Assembly (NCBI GenBank): GCA_023251075.1
Contig: JAHEZM010000009.1
Span: 89,394-122,144, forward strand
Direction: 5' to 3'
DNA length: 32,751 nt
From: Flavobacteriales bacterium
GTDB lineage: Bacteria; Bacteroidota; Bacteroidia; Flavobacteriales_C; GCA-002722245
Position 1 is the first letter of the stretch. Every line of letters starts with the position of its first letter. Positions 1 to 10,300 of this stretch are shown in pieces. The translations under genes and the position numbers were made by a program. The notes below the pieces were generated by a model. It worked only from the letters and a program-made list of their open reading frames with translations. It was not told the DNA's origin and searched no databases.

Positions 1-1133
1 TTCGTCCTGCATTTTATTACAAAGATGATGAAGTGGTAGTGGTAGCTTCAGAAAGACCGGCTATTCAAACGGCTTTTAATGTGCCTTTAGAATCTATTTC
101 AGCGATTAAGCCCGGACACGCTCTGATCATTAAAAAGAATGGAAATATTTCTGAGAAATTGGTGAAACAACCTTTACCAAGAAAAGAATGTTCATTTGAA
201 AGAATTTATTTTTCACGTGGTAGTGATGCCGATATTTATAAAGAGAGAAAAAGTTTAGGAAAAAACTTAGTACCGAGAATTTTAAAATCGGTGAATTATG
301 AATTTGATAATACTGTTTTCTCTTATATTCCTAATACCTCAGAGGCGTCATTTTTTGGATTGCGTGAAGGATTAAGCGATCATCGTATTGCAAAACAAAA
401 ACAATTGTTGCTTGAAAAAGGAGGCAACATCACCAATGAAGAGCTGGATAAAATTTTGAATATCGTAATCAGAACAGAAAAAATTCCGATTAAAGATGCT
501 AAGCTTAGAACCTTTATTACCGGGGATTCTGGAAGAGATGATTTGGTAGCACACGTTTACGATTCTACCTATGGTGTTGTGCGAAAAGGAATTGATAATC
601 TCGTTTTAATTGATGATTCTATTGTTAGAGGAACAACATTAAAACAAAGTATTTTAAGAATCATGGATCGCTTAGGTCCGAAAAAAATTGTAATTGCTTC
701 TTCTGCTCCACAAATACGATATCCCGATTGTTACGGAATTGATATGGCTAAATTAGGCGATTTCATCGCTTTTCAGGCAGCTATTTCTTTATTGAAAGAA
801 CAAGGAAAACAAGATTTAATTCAAGAGGTTTATAAGAAATGTAAAGCACAACAAAATTTACCGAAGGAAGAAATAGTGAATTATGTAAAAGATATTTATC
901 GGCCGTTTACTGCAGATGAAATATCAGCTAAAATCACACAATTGTTAACCCCTGAAGAAATTAATGCAGAGGTAGATATCGTTTACCAATCGGTGGAGGG
1001 CTTGCGTTTGTCTTGCCCTAATCATACCGGAGATTGGTATTTCACGGGTGATTACCCAACTCCTGGTGGAAATAAAGTGGTAAATAAATCGTTTATCAAT
1101 TACGTTGAAGGTAAAAATGTAAGAGCCTATTAG
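1..1133 (+). CDS. purF: Amidophosphoribosyltransferase, C-terminal part (5' end outside window)
   Basis: First committed step of purine synthesis: it makes phosphoribosylamine from PRPP and glutamine in the cytoplasm. The frame is open from base 3 (RPAFYYKDDE) with no start, so the N-terminal glutamine amidotransferase half lies upstream of the window. Visible are the hinge segment IKPGHALIIKKNG and the PRPP-binding loop LVLIDDSIVRGTT (about bases 600-640), followed by the typical SSAPQIRYPDCYGIDMA. The C-terminal tail after the PRTase domain is longer than in E. coli PurF, in keeping with the longer Bacteroidota form as I know it. It ends in TAG at 1133, and the next gene begins 18 bases later on the same strand, so they may be co-transcribed. 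Confidence 0.92.
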   Translation, partial: RPAFYYKDDEVVVVASERPAIQTAFNVPLESISAIKPGHALIIKKNGNISEKLVKQPLPRKECSFERIYFSRGSDADIYKERKSLGKNLVPRILKSVNYEFDNTVFSYIPNTSEASFFGLREGLSDHRIAKQKQLLLEKGGNITNEELDKILNIVIRTEKIPIKDAKLRTFITGDSGRDDLVAHVYDSTYGVVRKGIDNLVLIDDSIVRGTTLKQSILRIMDRLGPKKIVIASSAPQIRYPDCYGIDMAKLGDFIAFQAAISLLKEQGKQDLIQEVYKKCKAQQNLPKEEIVNYVKDIYRPFTADEISAKITQLLTPEEINAEVDIVYQSVEGLRLSCPNHTGDWYFTGDYPTPGGNKVVNKSFINYVEGKNVRAY

Positions 1134-1151
1134 TTTATTTAATACAATCGA

Positions 1152-2408
1152 ATGAAACCACGTTTAATTCAAATACTAATTATCCTTGGTGCCTTATCGA
1201 TTATTGTATTGTTTTCTACTCAGTATTTTTGGGCAAAACAATCACAACAATATGAGAATAAACAGTTCAATCAAAAAGTAGAAATTGCACTCACCAATAT
1301 TGGAAAACGTTTAGAGATTATCAATAAATCTAAAGTTTCCAAATTCCATCCCATAGAGCAAATTGATTACAACAAATTTGTTGTAAAAATTGACGATCAT
1401 GTGCAGCCGAAACTTTTAGGGGCATTGGTAAAAAACGAATTTCGTCGTTATAGCATTAAAGAAAAATACAACATTGCCATTTACGATTGTTTTAATGATT
1501 CTGTAGTTTACACCACAGCCACTGATAGTATCGTGCGAATTTCTTCTAAAGAATCTGATATGAAGTGGGATATCAATACGCACAATTTTGGAATCATTTT
1601 CCCTGATCGTTCAGAGGCTGTAAATGATTTGAATATTTGGCTCATTGCATCTATTGTTCCCTTAGTGGTGATGATCTTTTTTGCTTTCGCGATTTATATT
1701 ATTATCCGCCAGAAAAAATTAGATGAAATCAAAACCGATTTCATCAACAATATGACTCATGAATTAAAAACACCCATTTCCACCATCTCCTTGTCGAGTG
1801 AAGTTTTAATGAATCCTGCAATGGCCGGTGCACCTGAGAAACAACAACGCTATGCTAAAATTATTTACGATGAAAATCAACGCTTAAAAGGCTTGGTGGA
1901 AAAGGTATTACAAATGGCATTTTTTGAGAAAAAAGATTTTGAATTAAAGAAAGAGGAAACCAATTTGCATCATATTATTCAGCAGGCCGCTAATCGTTTT
2001 GAATTGGCCCTTAAACAGAAAGCCGGAAATTTAAATTTAGCATTGGAAGCAGAAAATGCCGATTATAAAGCGGATGCTACGCATTTAACCAATGTGATTT
2101 CTAACTTGATTGACAATGCCATTAAATATTGCAATAAACCTCCGGAAATTACAATAAGTACAAGTATTCAAAACAACTATATCACAATTAAAGTGAAAGA
2201 CAATGGGATTGGAATGAGTAAGGAAGAATTGAAAAATATTTTTGCGAAATTTTATAGAATCTCTACTGGGAATATTCACACTACCAAAGGGTTTGGTATA
2301 GGATTGAATTACGTAAAGTTTATTGTGGAAGAACATAAAGGCACAGTGGAAGTGGAAAGTAAGTTGAATGAAGGAAGTACATTTTCGATTAAATTACCTT
2401 TGTTATGA
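1152..2408 (+). CDS. Membrane sensor histidine kinase
   Basis: Two-component sensor of 418 residues. Transmembrane segments at about 8-26 and 161-186 bracket a periplasmic domain of about 130 residues with no recognised fold. HisKA follows directly, with phospho-acceptor H203 in NNMTHELKTPIS and no obvious HAMP domain. The HATPase_c domain has the N box around N318/N322 (SNLIDNAIKY), G1 box DNGIGMS (from D350) and G2 box GFGIGLNYV (from G380), so it should be catalytically intact. Its TGA stop overlaps the ATG of the response regulator (ATGA at 2405-2408), which implies translational coupling and a cognate pair. The signal sensed cannot be read from the sequence. Confidence 0.93.
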   Translation: MKPRLIQILIILGALSIIVLFSTQYFWAKQSQQYENKQFNQKVEIALTNIGKRLEIINKSKVSKFHPIEQIDYNKFVVKIDDHVQPKLLGALVKNEFRRYSIKEKYNIAIYDCFNDSVVYTTATDSIVRISSKESDMKWDINTHNFGIIFPDRSEAVNDLNIWLIASIVPLVVMIFFAFAIYIIIRQKKLDEIKTDFINNMTHELKTPISTISLSSEVLMNPAMAGAPEKQQRYAKIIYDENQRLKGLVEKVLQMAFFEKKDFELKKEETNLHHIIQQAANRFELALKQKAGNLNLALEAENADYKADATHLTNVISNLIDNAIKYCNKPPEITISTSIQNNYITIKVKDNGIGMSKEELKNIFAKFYRISTGNIHTTKGFGIGLNYVKFIVEEHKGTVEVESKLNEGSTFSIKLPLL

Positions 2409-3109
2409 TCGATGTAATTGGTAAAATATTATTGGTTGAAGACGATGAAAATCTAGGTTTTGTAATTAAAGATAACCTAGAAATGGAAGGCTATTTGGTG
2501 GATTTGGCAACGGATGGGAATGAAGGATTTCGTTTGTTTCACGGCGCTACTTACGATATTTGTTTATTAGATGTAATGTTGCCCGAAAAAGACGGATTTA
2601 CTTTGGCTCAGGATATCAGAAAAGTAAATCAAAATGTACCCATTATTTTTCTTACCGCGAGATCTTTAGATGAAGATAAAATTAAAGGATTCCAATCGGG
2701 AGCCGATGATTATATTACCAAACCATTCAGCGTTGGAGAATTGAGTTATAGAATTAAAGCAGTGCTCAAAAGAACTAAAAGCATTGAGCCAACTGATATT
2801 CAAAAAGACATATTTCATTTAGGTAAATTTATTTTTGATTTCCCCAATCAAACATTAACATTAGAAAATGATCAGCAATCACTTACCAAAAAAGAAGCTG
2901 ATATTTTAAAATTATTATGTTTAAATAAAAATCAGTTGGTGTCGAGAGATATGGCTTTAAAAGTGATTTGGGGCGATTCTGATTATTTCAAAGGCAGAAG
3001 CATGGATGTTTTTATTACTAAACTGAGAAAGTATTTAAAAGAGGATCCTTCGGTGGAAATTATCAATATTCATGGAACGGGTTTTAAACTTTCGGTTCCC
3101 AATCACTAA
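2405..3109 (+). CDS. OmpR/PhoB-family response regulator
   Basis: DNA-binding response regulator of 234 residues, partner of the kinase whose stop it overlaps by 4 bases. The receiver domain (about 7-120) has the acidic pocket D13/D14, phospho-acceptor D56 (CLLDVMLPEKDG), T84 (FLTARS) and K106 (YITKPF). The C-terminal winged helix (about 140-232) has the usual LTKKEADILKLL, recognition-helix region RSMDVFITKLRKYL and the closing HGTGFKL hairpin. Full length with all key residues present. Its TAA stop (3107-3109) interlocks with the TAG stop of the convergent porP/sprF-like gene, leaving no room for a separate terminator. Confidence 0.94.
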   Translation: MIDVIGKILLVEDDENLGFVIKDNLEMEGYLVDLATDGNEGFRLFHGATYDICLLDVMLPEKDGFTLAQDIRKVNQNVPIIFLTARSLDEDKIKGFQSGADDYITKPFSVGELSYRIKAVLKRTKSIEPTDIQKDIFHLGKFIFDFPNQTLTLENDQQSLTKKEADILKLLCLNKNQLVSRDMALKVIWGDSDYFKGRSMDVFITKLRKYLKEDPSVEIINIHGTGFKLSVPNH

Positions 3110-4305
3110 AAGTTGCTTTTCAACCTCTCCATTTCCATGTAATTACTTTTGATAGATTCAATGGCCGATTGGTAATCATTTCGTTTAGAGAATTGATCAT
3201 CGGACGGTGTTAAACCTGCGCTTTCAGCCTCTGCACGCAATGCTCTTACTTTATTTCTAAGTGTTTTGTCGCGTAATTGCAGAACTACCATTTTTTCTTC
3301 TTTAGATTTTTTCTCGAAAGCTTCCCTGTATTGTACATTTTTTTCTGAATCGCTTTGAGCCAATTGAATTTTTTCTTGTAGAGAAGAGCCTGTCATTGGC
3401 ATTTCCGATCTTATGTTATTGAATTTTGCAGCCACCATAATTTCATGTGTTCCATAGCTGTATTTACTAATACTTGTAATGGGTTGATCATAAGCGTAGC
3501 CAAACAATAACTTATCGTTTTTAGTTTTATAGCCAATCAATCCAGAAACAGCATCTTGAGTTCTGAACATAACTCCGGCCCAAATATAATCCTGATAAAT
3601 AATTTTTGCTCCAAAATCCAATTGAGGAAGCACAGGAGGACCCCATTTCAAAAGCACCGATGGTTCAATTTCAAAATCGCTAGCAACCCTGAATTTATTT
3701 CCAGCGGTGATGTAATAATGACCAGTTAATCTGCTTAGAGATTGAGTAGAAGTTTCGAAAAAATTTAATCTGTTTTGAATGAATTGAGGAACAGAAACCC
3801 CCACGTAAAATTTATCGGAATACCATTGAGCACCAAAACCAAAGTCAGGTACAATAGCTGATTGAACAGAATTCATTAAAGCATTGTCTCCCGCATCTTT
3901 TAAAGTTATTTGTGTTCCATCTACTTTAAACTGAAGAATACCACCAGAAATACCTAAGGAGACTCTTGAGTTTTCACTCACTTTAAAATTATAGGCATAA
4001 GTAACATACAGTCCTGTTCTGCTAGTTGGTCCCGTTACATCAGAAAAGATAGAACCCCCGAAACCGATATTTTTTGTTTTATGTGGACCGTTAACACTTA
4101 ATATATGAGTTCTTGGCGCATCGGTTACACCAATCCACTGATAACGGTTATTGGAAGCTGCCATAAAATAATCTTGCGTACCAGCAACAGCAGGATTGAT
4201 AATAAATTTATTTAGCATGTATTGAGAATACAAAGGAAGCTGTTGCGCTTTCAATTGAATAAAAAGAAGCGCCAGCACAATCGATATTTTAATTCTTGCT
4301 TTCAT
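3106..4305 (-). CDS. PorP/SprF family T9SS-associated outer-membrane protein
   Basis: The family consists of outer-membrane beta-barrel proteins tied to type IX secretion; in Flavobacterium johnsoniae SprF is needed for export of the adhesin SprB. Signal peptide of about 20 residues (MKARIKISIVLALLFIQLKA), then the family N-terminus QQLPLYSQYMLNKFIINPAVAG and a series of amphipathic strands to about residue 290. The gene starts 2 bases after the stop of the giant adhesin, giving a sprB-sprF-like order and a likely shared transcript. Unusual: about 108 further residues (about 292-399) that are charged, helical and Lys/Glu/Arg-rich, beyond the usual roughly 300-residue family length. This looks like a coiled-coil or periplasmic tail. 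The family assignment is firm; that it serves this adhesin is inferred from linkage. Confidence 0.9.
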   Translation of the reverse strand: MKARIKISIVLALLFIQLKAQQLPLYSQYMLNKFIINPAVAGTQDYFMAASNNRYQWIGVTDAPRTHILSVNGPHKTKNIGFGGSIFSDVTGPTSRTGLYVTYAYNFKVSENSRVSLGISGGILQFKVDGTQITLKDAGDNALMNSVQSAIVPDFGFGAQWYSDKFYVGVSVPQFIQNRLNFFETSTQSLSRLTGHYYITAGNKFRVASDFEIEPSVLLKWGPPVLPQLDFGAKIIYQDYIWAGVMFRTQDAVSGLIGYKTKNDKLLFGYAYDQPITSISKYSYGTHEIMVAAKFNNIRSEMPMTGSSLQEKIQLAQSDSEKNVQYREAFEKKSKEEKMVVLQLRDKTLRNKVRALRAEAESAGLTPSDDQFSKRNDYQSAIESIKSNYMEMERLKSNF

Positions 4306-4307
4306 TT

Positions 4308-7300
4308 TTATCTCATTAATGTTATTGGTCCGGTGTATTTGTTTAACCCTGGTCCAAGATCAATTACATAATAATACGTTCCAACTGGTAAAGGTTTACT
4401 ATCAAAGTTTCCATCCCATTGAGTAACATATCCTGGAGAACGGAAAACCAATTGACCCCATCTGTTGTATATTTCTACGTTACATTGTGGAAATTCTTCA
4501 ATTAAATCAATTACCCATTTCTCATTTCGTCCATCGCCATTTGGAGTAATACCATTTGGAAAGGTTATTTCCTTAGCAGTTTTAATCAAAATGGATGTAG
4601 TATCTGAACAACCCGCAGAGTTGGTAACTGTTAAGATATACGTTGTAGAAAGCGGTGGAGTTGCAACAGGATTTTGTAAGGTTGGATCATCCAAACTGGT
4701 TGGAGGAGTCCAGTCATAAGTTCCACCTATTCCAGCGCCCGTTCCGTGTAATGTGGTTGAATTGCCCTGTAGTACAAACGTTTTATCAGCACTCACTATC
4801 GCAGTAGGTAAAGGATTTACAGTGATAAAAATACTTGCGCTATCTGTACAATTTGCGCTGGTTACATACAAGGTGTATTTGCTATCAGAAACTGGAGAAA
4901 TAGTAATGTTTGAATCGGTGTCTCCTGTGCTCCATAAATAATTCAATCCACCATGTCCGTGTAAAGCTATGCTTTGCCCGAAACAAATAGTACTATCATT
5001 TCCTGCATCGGCATCAATGAAGGTAAGTGTTGCCACGTCAGCAGTATCTAATAAAGTACAATTATTGGCATCGGTAATAGTTAAAATATACTGACCAGGA
5101 TATAAATTAGAATTATCAAGATTTGCCGAGCTGTAAGAATTAGGTCCACTCCAGCTAAATATTAAAGCACCAGTACCTCCTGCAGCTGTTTCATCAATAG
5201 TACCTTCGTTCGTGTTGGTACATTGTGCCGGAGTAGTAGTATTGGATGCAGTAATTGCTGTAGGTTCACTTAAGGTAACGCTATTTGATTTCACGCAGCC
5301 ATTGGTATCGGTTACGATGATAGTATATTTCCCAGCACATAAATTAGAGGCGATATCGGTGGTTTGATTGTTCGAATCATCCCATAAATAAGTGAATGGA
5401 GGTGTACCACCTTGAGGGCTAACAGTAGCTGAACCATTACAAACCCCGTTACATAATAAATCGGTGCTGTCACTGATCGTTGGTATCAAAAGAGGTGGAT
5501 TATTTAATTGTTTAGCAGCATTTACTACACAACCGGTTTGATCGGTCATGGTAACGAAGTAATTACCTTGACATAATCCCAATACTTTATTGGTGGTAGC
5601 ATTATTTGCATTGCCTGGTCCACCCCAGGTAACGCTATAAGGTTTAACACCGCCGGTACCTACAGCAGTTACTTCACCATTACAATCTCCAAAGCATTTT
5701 GGTTTTTTTGAATTGATAGTTACCGCCAATGCGTTCAACGTATTGATAGTAACAGGCATTGAAGAAATACATCCTTTACTATCGGTTACTTGTGCGTTGT
5801 AAGGACCAGCACATAAAGCTGTTGCCAAGTCGGTAGTTTGAGCTCCCGCATCATCCCATAAGTAAGTATATCCGCCATTACCACCAGAGGCAACAGCTCT
5901 GGCCTGACCGTTACAAATGTTAGCACATAAGATATGGATAGTGTCGGTAATTGTAACTTGTAAGGCATTTGGTTGACCAATTGGTACAGCCAATGATGCA
6001 GGACAGCCATTGGCATCGGTTACGGTTACAGTATCATTTCCAGCACACAGAGTACTCACGGTATCACCCGTTTGTCCACCGTTCCAATTGTAAGTCAATA
6101 AACCTGTACCTCCACTTGCAATTACTCTTGCCTGAGCATTACATTCACCAAAACATTTTGCATTGGTTTTAGTTAATAGTGCCACTATTATTGGAGTAGG
6201 TTCAGTTAAACTCACAGAGGCCGTATCTTTACATCCGTTTACATCTACAATTTTAACATGATAGGTTTGCGGACAAAGATTTGATGCAGTGGTGTCGGTT
6301 TCTAATCCTGGAGTATCGTACCAACTGTAGGTAAAAGGACCTGTGCCTCCTGTTGGTTCAACGGTTGCTACACCATCACATGATCCATTACAGCTAATGT
6401 TCGAACTATCGGAAATAACTCCTATTAAAGGTGCAGGTTGAGTGATAACAACATCTAAGATAGAGACACAACCCGATCCGTCGCGAATGGTATCTGTGTA
6501 GGTTCCCTGACATAATGAACTTATAGCAGAGATTGTGCTGCCGGTTGTCCATGAATGTGTAATAGGAGCTTGTCCGCCTATTGGGATAATTTGAGCATTA
6601 CCATTACACAATCCAAAACAGGTAATATTGTTTTGTACCAAGTTGGTATCCATTCCTTTATTCAGGATTTCAATAGAATCGGTTATATTACAGCCATTAG
6701 CATCTGTTATTGCATAAGTAAAGAATTGATCACACAAACCAGTTGCTGTGCTATCGGTTTGATTTCCTGCATTGGGCCATAGGTAGCTATATGGCGTTGT
6801 GCCCCCACTAACACTTACTGTTGCTGTACCCACACAGTTTCCTGCACAGAATATATGTGTTGTATCACTAATTGTAGCTGCTAAAGCAGTAGGTTCGGTG
6901 ATGATAATTTGAACAGAATCTATACATCCGTTAGCATCAACCACTGTTGCGGTGTAAGTTCCCGGACAAAGATTTGCAACAATAGTATCAGCAGTTGCGG
7001 CAGGATCATTCCATGTGATGGTGTAAGGGCTAACACCTCCGCTTGCATTTACAGTAGCGGTACCATTGCAGGCATTAAAACAAGTAATGTCTTTTTCGTT
7101 GGTTACGGTGATGTCTAATGATGGCGGTGCAAATAAATTAACTTGAGCTGTGTCTCTGCATCCATTGCCATCGGTTACTTTAACTGGGTTTAACCCACCG
7201 CATAAATTAATGCCCGTTGTGTCGGTTTGATTTCCTGCGTTATACCAATCGTAAGAATAGGGTAATGTGCCACCATTAGCTCTTACTGTGGCCATACCAT

Positions 7301-10300
7301 CGCATACAGCTCCACACAATAGGTTGGTACTGTCAACTATAGCAATAGAGAAAGGAGTTGGTTCGGTAATAATTTGAGAAATAGAGTCCACACAACCATT
7401 GGCATCAGTGATGTTTACCTGGAAGGTATCAGGACATAATCCATTAATATTTTTTGTGTTGGCTAAATTGCTCCAGCTGTAGTTGTAAGGAGTTGTACCG
7501 CCTACACCCAAAGAGTTAATATTTCCGTTACATAAACCATTACATTGAACATCATTATAACTTTGAATAAAAGCATGAAGCTGTAAAGGTTCTGTGATGG
7601 ATTTGGTTCGTGAATTTATACATCCTACAGAGTCGGTAACAATTATAGTATAGCTTCCAGGACAAAGACTATCCGCTGTTGCAGTGTTTTGCAACAAAGG
7701 ATCATTCCATTGATAAGTATAGGTTAAACCAGTACCACCTGATGCAAGAAAAATGAGCTGACCATCACAAAATCCGGTGCAAGAAACATTTTGAATAGTA
7801 ACCTGAATATCGATTGAATCTGGTTCGTGAATGGTTATAGGCATAAAGTAAGAACATCCCGCAGAATCAATTACTGATCCTGTATAGTTTCCGGCACATA
7901 AATTTACAGCGATTGAATCGGTTTGAGAAGCAGGATCATTCCAAATATAAGAGTATGGTAGTTTCCCTCCGGAGGCACTAATAGTAGCGCTACCAATACA
8001 AATTTTATTACATACTAAATCTGTTTGACTACTAATAAAAGCACTGAACCCTGATGTATCGACAATGCTCACTAATGAACTGGAAATACATCCGTTAGAG
8101 TCGGTAACCGTTCCTGTGTAATAACCTGCACATAAGTTAACTGCCAATGAATCTGTTTGTGCTCCCGGGTCATTCCATGAGAAAGTATAAGGAGTTGTTC
8201 CTCCCGATACACTTAAGTTGGCAAATCCAACACAATCACAATGAACATTAGATGAATCGCTAATGAAAGAAGTTAATACAGCTGGTTCGGTAATAGTTAC
8301 AGAATCTGTATAAGAACATCCATTGAAATCGGTTACGGTAACTCTATAAATTCCTGGAGCAAGATTTATTAAACTATCGATTGTTGTTGCTGATGGATCA
8401 TCCCAAAGATAAGTATAAGGTAAAGTTCCTCCTGATGCATTAGCTTTTGCTGTACCATCGTTAGCGCCATTACAACTGATATTGGTATAAGTTGGAACGG
8501 TAATTAAAATGGCAGGTTGACTCACTATTACAGGGATTACATTACTACATCCAGCAACGTCTGTAATGGTATCATTATAAGTTCCCACGCAGATATTCAA
8601 AATAGAGTCGTTGGTAGAAATAATATCCCAAGAGTGTGTGTATGGAGCACCATTTCCACCACTCGGAACTATGCTGGCATTACCATTACAATCACCATTA
8701 CACAAAGGTTCTACTACTGATATGGTTCCGGATATTAATGGTGGTCCAAGTACTGTGGCATGCGTAATTCTGATACAACCCGTGCTATCTGTTACTTGTG
8801 CAATGTAGGTTCCGGCACAAAGATTAATAGCAATACTATCTGTTTGAACCAGCGGGTCATTCCAAAGATAAGTGTAAGGGGGATTACCAAACATTCCCAA
8901 TGCTTTTGCACTACCATCACATATTGAAAAACAACTTACATCGGTTGAATCAACAGTTTTTGCAATGAAAATGCTCGAGGTATCCAATATCGCAATAGAA
9001 ATACTATCCATACAGAAAGAAGAGTCGGTAACAACTACTTGATAGAGACCCACACAAAGATTGGATGCTTGTGGAGTGGTTTGTGCTCCTAAATCATTCC
9101 ATAAATAGGTGTAAGGACTTGTTCCTCCCGCTACGCCAACGGTAGCTGATCCGTTACATACGCATACAGTATATACAGTATCAATTATTGAAAGAGATAA
9201 TGCTGTCGGACTGAGAACAGATACTGATGAAGTATCGGCACATCCTAAACTATCATTTACAATAACCTGATAGACTCCCGCTGTTAAGCCTATTACGGTA
9301 TCGTTAGTGCTTGAACCAACATCATCCCATAGGAAGGTATATGAACCTGTTCCTCCTGAAGGGGAAGAATATACTTCACCATCGGTATCACCAAAACAGG
9401 TTACCGCTTTGGAAGTTGGATTAGCTTGCAAAATAACCGGATCGGTAATAGTAATCAATAAAGTATCTTTACAACCAACGGCATCAGTAATAGTATCTGC
9501 CACCACACCAGCACATAAGTTTATTACAGAAGAAAGGGTTCCTCCCACACTCCAGGAATGCGTATAAACGCCAGGTGTACCACCAAAAGGAAGAACTGAA
9601 GCTGTTCCTGAGCAATCCCCATTACAATTTGGATTGGTGATGGAAACAGTACCATCAACAGCTGTAGGGCTATTTATTAAAACTTGTGCCGTATCAATAC
9701 ATCCAATGGCATCTGTTATTTCTACATAAGAAAGGCCAGGGCATAAGTTAATGGCCGTAGAATCTGTTTGATTACCTGCGGTGTACCAGTTGTAAGTATA
9801 AGGGCCTGTCCCTCCACTAACAGAAGTATTTGCAGTTCCGTCGCAGGAGTTAAAACATAGAGTGGCCGTAGAATCTGTAATAATTGCTACTACAGGGTTA
9901 TTCGAAATATCGATAAAAACAGTCGCAGTATCTAAACAACCATTTGCATCTGTAACTTCTACGCCTCTGTTTCCAAAACAAAGTGCAGTTGCAATAGCTG
10001 TGGTTTGGTTCCCATCATTAAACCAATTATAGGTGTAAGGGCCCGTACCTCCTGCTGCCGATACTTCGGCAGAACCATTACATATATTGGTACAAGATGT
10101 AACAGAGGAGTCAATCATAGTTGCCACCACCACGACAGGAGATGTGATATGTACTTGTATGGTATCCTTACATCCTTTACTATCGGTCACTTGCACCTCA
10201 TTAATACCAACGCATAAATTAATTGCTAAAGCTGTGTTTTGATTACTAGCGGTATACCAATTGTAGGTGTAAGGCGCGGTTCCTCCCGATGCGTCAGCGG

